From contig JAFQPF010000045.1 of the NCBI GenBank assembly GCA_017411885.1, positions 1-8,412 on the forward strand: 8,412 bases of DNA. The letters run 5' to 3'. The position numbers and the translations under genes are program-made. This DNA is from Clostridia bacterium. Lineage in GTDB: Bacteria; Bacillota_A; Clostridia; Oscillospirales; CAG-272. This document shows, in pieces, positions 5,905-8,412 of the stretch (its first letter is position 1; the number at the start of each line of letters is the position of its first letter). The notes beneath the pieces were generated by a model that did not search any database, was not told the DNA's origin, and was given only the letters and a program-made list of their open reading frames with translations.

Positions 5905-7206
5905 ATGGAATCAGGTAACATGAGCTTTGAACTTATAGACGTGATTTTACTCGAGCATCAGGCAATCTATCCTCATGCAAGAGCCGATATGAGTGAGATC
6001 GAATATGTAACCGATCTGACGGGAATAAACGCCAACGTACCCAACGGGCTTACTCCCGATTACACACACTTCAATCTCGTTCTCAAGCTTTTTGGTCCCC
6101 TTGAAAAATCAATATCAAGAGTATCCTGCCTTTATATAAAATACCTCGCCTTCTTCAAATCAAAAAACGATGCGGCAGAGTGCAAATGTAAAAGCAAAAC
6201 GGATACCGACACTTATTTTGATGCACAAAGGCTTTATGACGACACTCGATTCGTTTTCACAAATGACATCTCCCCTTCGGTAACGGAGTATAACGGGGAG
6301 AAATACTTAAAGCTCGAGATTCTTCCGGGAGAATACACGAATAACGATCTTCGGCTAATAATAAAGGGGCACGAGTTTGACTTCAACCTTGTTTCCGAAT
6401 ATAAATATATAAAGCTCGTTTTCCGCGCCGATTATAATTCCCTGATGACATTTACTCTAAACAAATATGCCTCTCCAAGTGTAAAGGCTGTAGAAGCCTG
6501 GGTTCCCGTCAAAAGCGCCGGTGCTCTTAAGCAAAGCTTTACCTCGCTCTCATTCAGAACCAACAGCAAAAACGCCGTTATCAAGTACAAGGGAAAAAGC
6601 ATACCCGTAAAAACGGGGGATATTTGCCTTATCCCGCAGAATGCCGAGCACCATCACCAGTCAATCATTGATGAACGCATAGTTTTTCACTTCAACGTGC
6701 TTAACGGAATAGATAAAGAGATACGCGTGTTTTCTCCCGCAAGCCACTCGAAATACAAAAAGCTGTTCATACAAGCTTACGAGCTGTGGCAGGCAAAAGC
6801 GACCGGCTACCGTTACCGTACAACGGCAATACTTTACGAGATACTTTCCGAGCTTCAGTCTGACGGTGCATTGGTCGGTCCGAATATCGACAGTGATATT
6901 TCAAAGGCTATTGATATTATTGAAAAAAACTTCAAAAACTCAGGGTTCAGAATAGAGGATCTGGCCAAAAAGCTATATCTGAGCGAGGCATACCTTCGTC
7001 AGAAATTCAAAAAGCAGACGGGTATGAGTCCTAAAAAGTACCTGATAAAAAGACGGATACATGAAGCCGAAATTATGCTTAAGGCGAAATATTATTCCCA
7101 GTTTGAAATATCGCAGGCGTGCGGATTTTCGGACGTCAAGTATTTCCGATATGCCTTTAAGGAGGAAATGGGCAGAACTATTTCCGAATACAAGAAAAAA
7201 CTCTGA
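5905..7206 (+). CDS. Chimeric AraC-family regulator with an inserted surface-protein module
   Basis: This encodes 433 residues. Residues 1-27 (MESGNMSFELIDVILLEHQA...) are the start of an AraC cupin domain. It resumes at about 208 (FTSLSFRTNSKNAVIKYKG, KSIPVKTGDICLIPQNAEHH). The C-terminus (about 330-433) is a full AraC DNA-binding domain with two helix-turn-helices: FRIEDLAKKLYLSEAYLRQK and ISQACGFSDVKYFRYAF, ending TISEYKKKL. Between them, about 180 residues (28-207) are not AraC sequence but match the jelly-roll-like repeats of the divergently transcribed surface protein. Without this insert the protein would be about 253 residues, close to the normal family size. No signal peptide or membrane segment is present, so it should be cytoplasmic. 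It probably regulates the divergent operon and itself; whether the split sensor domain still folds is unknown. The frame is open throughout with a good promoter and ribosome site, so it is likely expressed. Confidence 0.85.
   Translation: MESGNMSFELIDVILLEHQAIYPHARADMSEIEYVTDLTGINANVPNGLTPDYTHFNLVLKLFGPLEKSISRVSCLYIKYLAFFKSKNDAAECKCKSKTDTDTYFDAQRLYDDTRFVFTNDISPSVTEYNGEKYLKLEILPGEYTNNDLRLIIKGHEFDFNLVSEYKYIKLVFRADYNSLMTFTLNKYASPSVKAVEAWVPVKSAGALKQSFTSLSFRTNSKNAVIKYKGKSIPVKTGDICLIPQNAEHHHQSIIDERIVFHFNVLNGIDKEIRVFSPASHSKYKKLFIQAYELWQAKATGYRYRTTAILYEILSELQSDGALVGPNIDSDISKAIDIIEKNFKNSGFRIEDLAKKLYLSEAYLRQKFKKQTGMSPKKYLIKRRIHEAEIMLKAKYYSQFEISQACGFSDVKYFRYAFKEEMGRTISEYKKKL
5986..6525 (+). other. In-frame insert in araC derived from a surface-protein repeat
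   Basis: Codons 28-207 hold two blocks. Block one (31-93, positions 5995-6183) matches the second half of surface repeat 1: YVTDLTGINANVPNG against YITDLTLLNAKIPNG, then IKYLAFFKSKNDA against IKYLAFFKSESDA. Block two (103-200, positions 6211-6504) matches the first half: FDFNLVSEYKYIKLV and LNKYASPSVKAVEAW. The order is therefore second half, linker, first half, as if cut from the middle of one tandem repeat to the middle of the next. Base identity to the repeats is much lower than protein similarity because third codon positions differ often, so it is not a fresh copy of the neighbour. I see no convincing target duplication at either edge. Confidence 0.8.
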
Positions 7207-7264
7207 AAAAAGCGGTGTTTACAGAAAATATGATTTTTTGCAGATTAAGCTCGACATGTTTCAC

Positions 7265-7293
7265 TTGACACAATAAAAAAAAGATGCTATCAT
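7265..7293 (+). promoter_or_regulatory. Promoter of aroF
   Basis: A consensus -35 TTGACA (7265-7270), a 17-base A-rich spacer and TATCAT (7288-7293) lie about 45 bases before the start codon. It is the best promoter in the window. No terminator is visible between the araC stop at 7206 and this site, so aroF may also receive read-through. Confidence 0.75.
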
Positions 7294-7322
7294 AATCGTA
7301 TATTTTTTATTTCGCCAAAACA

Positions 7323-7328
7323 GAGAGG
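7323..7328 (+). promoter_or_regulatory. Ribosome binding site of aroF
   Basis: GAGAGG ends 10 bases before the ATG at 7339 and 16 bases before the second in-frame ATG at 7345, so the first is preferred. The leader from the -10 box to the start codon is identical in the truncated copy at 895-945. Confidence 0.6.
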
Positions 7329-7338
7329 TAATCTAATT

Positions 7339-8367
7339 ATGGGAATGAATTTCGAACGCAAGCTCCCTATTCCTCAGGAGGTTAAAAAGCTTTATCCGCT
7401 TGATGCTGAGCTTGAAAAAATAGTTTCAACACGTGCACAGGAGATAAGCGATATATTCACAGGCAAGGATGACAGGCTCATCCTTGTAATCGGCCCCTGC
7501 TCGGCAGATAACGAGGACAGCGTTATAGACTACATAAGCCGTCTTCGCAAGCTCCAGGAAAAGGTTGCTGATAAGATATATATTATCCCGCGTATTTATA
7601 CTAACAAGCCGAGAACAACAGGCGATGGCTACAAGGGTATGCTTCATCAGCCCAACCCCAACGAAAAGCCCGATATGTATAAGGGAATCGTTGCAATTCG
7701 TGAGCTTCACATCAGAGCGCTTAAGGAAACAGGCTTTTCCTGCGCGGATGAAATGCTTTACCCCGAAAACTACCGCTATTTAAGCGATATACTCGCATAC
7801 GTTGCGATAGGTGCGCGTTCGGTTGAAAACCAACAGCACCGCCTGACATCAAGCGGACTTGACATTCCTGTCGGAATGAAGAATCCGACCTCGGGTGATA
7901 TTTCGGTCATGATGAACGCTATCACCGCCGCACAGCACAAGCACACCTACATTTACCGCGGCTGGGAGGTGCACTCGGACGGAAATCCGCTTGCTCACGC
8001 CATCCTGCGCGGATACGTTAACAAGCACGGTCAGTCGATGCCTAACTACCATTACGAGGATCTCGTTCACCTCGCGGAAACCTACAGCGCATCGGGACTT
8101 GCCAATCCCGCACTTATAGTCGACACGAACCATGCAAACTCAGGCAAGAAATATCTTGAGCAGATACGTATAGCAAAAGAGGTACTCCACAGCTGCAGAC
8201 ACGATGCCGACGTTAAAAAGCTCGTCAAGGGCTTTATGATAGAAAGCTATATCGAGGACGGCGCGCAGAAGATCGGTGAATGCATCTACGGCAAATCGAT
8301 CACAGACCCCTGCCTTGGCTGGGAAAAGACAGAACGCCTCGTTCTTGAAATGGCAGATTTGCTTTAA
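7339..8367 (+). CDS. aroF: 3-deoxy-7-phosphoheptulonate (DAHP) synthase, class I alpha (AroF/AroG type)
   Basis: This encodes 342 residues, the usual size of the AroF/G/H family. The enzyme condenses phosphoenolpyruvate and erythrose 4-phosphate to DAHP, the first step of the shikimate pathway to aromatic amino acids, in the cytoplasm (EC 2.5.1.54). Family landmarks are all present: GPCSAD with the metal-binding Cys54; KPRTT (Lys90, Arg92) for phosphoenolpyruvate; GARSVENQQHR (Arg160); VGMKNPTSG (Lys181); ILRG (Arg224); and the other metal ligands in TNHANSGK (His265), IESY (Glu302) and GKSITDPCLGW (Asp323). It therefore looks fully active. It follows the chimeric araC by 132 bases but has its own strong promoter; no attenuator, T-box or other tryptophan/tyrosine leader is evident. 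Its first 57 codons also exist as a fragment at 946-1116. Which aromatic amino acid inhibits it cannot be read here. Downstream (8368-8412) I see no complete terminator before the window ends. Confidence 0.96.
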   Translation: MGMNFERKLPIPQEVKKLYPLDAELEKIVSTRAQEISDIFTGKDDRLILVIGPCSADNEDSVIDYISRLRKLQEKVADKIYIIPRIYTNKPRTTGDGYKGMLHQPNPNEKPDMYKGIVAIRELHIRALKETGFSCADEMLYPENYRYLSDILAYVAIGARSVENQQHRLTSSGLDIPVGMKNPTSGDISVMMNAITAAQHKHTYIYRGWEVHSDGNPLAHAILRGYVNKHGQSMPNYHYEDLVHLAETYSASGLANPALIVDTNHANSGKKYLEQIRIAKEVLHSCRHDADVKKLVKGFMIESYIEDGAQKIGECIYGKSITDPCLGWEKTERLVLEMADLL

Positions 8368-8412
8368 TATAAAAAAACACCCTTCTGAATACCTCAATAA
8401 GGCAGTATGAGA

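Larger units (their letters stand above)
7174..7509 (+). repeat. Right copy of long direct repeat (araC 3' end, leader, aroF 5' end)
   Basis: This is the partner of 785-1116. It is the intact version: it runs from the last codons of the chimeric regulator through the aroF promoter and leader to codon 57 of aroF, and then the gene continues normally. The offset between copies is 6389 at the araC stop and 6393 from the -10 region onward, reflecting small indels upstream of the aroF promoter. Confidence 0.88.

Noticed and set aside
7300..7338. Attenuator, T-box or riboswitch in the aroF leader
   Set aside because: The leader is only about 40 bases, with no tryptophan/tyrosine/phenylalanine codon run, no specifier-like stem and no terminator hairpin.
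785..7509. Integrase-type attachment sites (gene-restoring att duplication)
   Set aside because: The repeat is over 300 bp with an identical core of 87 bp and diverged flanks, includes part of a second gene, and no recombinase is encoded in the window. Homologous or illegitimate recombination fits better.
8368..8412. Terminator after aroF
   Set aside because: The tail has an A-run and a possible CCTT/AAGG pairing, but the stem is too short and the window ends before it can be judged.

Overview
The window looks like a chromosomal segment of an anaerobic Gram-positive Clostridia-type bacterium (Oscillospiraceae/Ruminococcaceae-like). This is inferred from four things: a type I dockerin protein, an SLH-anchored surface enzyme, AraC-family regulators and AT-rich intergenic DNA with Clostridia-like promoters and AGGAGG ribosome sites. 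No rRNA, tRNA, CRISPR array, integrase or transposase is visible.

Layout, left to right. (1) 1-551 (-): N-terminal part of an AraC-family regulator, cut by the window edge. (2) 552-945: no intact gene. It holds the promoter of that regulator, a decayed 3' end of a second araC-like gene (clear at 785-817), and a degenerate copy of a promoter and leader. (3) 946-1116 (+): the first 57 codons of a DAHP synthase gene, broken off after its GPCSAD motif. (4) 1124-5754 (-): a two-gene operon encoding a large secreted protein (two jelly-roll-like repeats, three SLH motifs, a calcineurin-like metallophosphoesterase domain) and a small secreted dockerin protein with GLUG-like repeats. (5) 5755-5904: a divergent promoter region. 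(6) 5905-7206 (+): an AraC-family regulator whose cupin domain is interrupted in frame by about 180 residues closely related to the repeats of the divergently transcribed surface protein. (7) 7339-8367 (+): a complete DAHP synthase (aroF-type), the entry enzyme of the shikimate pathway.

Two features stand out. The first is the chimeric regulator: a cytoplasmic DNA-binding protein carrying a phase-shifted copy of an extracellular module, next to the surface gene that carries the same module. The second is the architecture: the 3' end of araC, the intergenic leader and the 5' end of aroF occur twice as direct repeats about 6.39 kb apart, bracketing the surface operon and the chimeric regulator. 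The 57 shared aroF codons differ only at seven synonymous sites, so the truncated copy descends from a gene that was functional. A recombination between the repeats would remove the whole module and still leave one complete aroF coding sequence.

Inferred working model: the surface operon and its divergent AraC-type regulator form one accessory module, acquired or rearranged next to aroF, possibly by single-crossover (Campbell-type) integration. The regulator may control the operon through the shared 150-bp promoter region. Read-through of the operon would also produce RNA antisense to the aroF ribosome-binding region.
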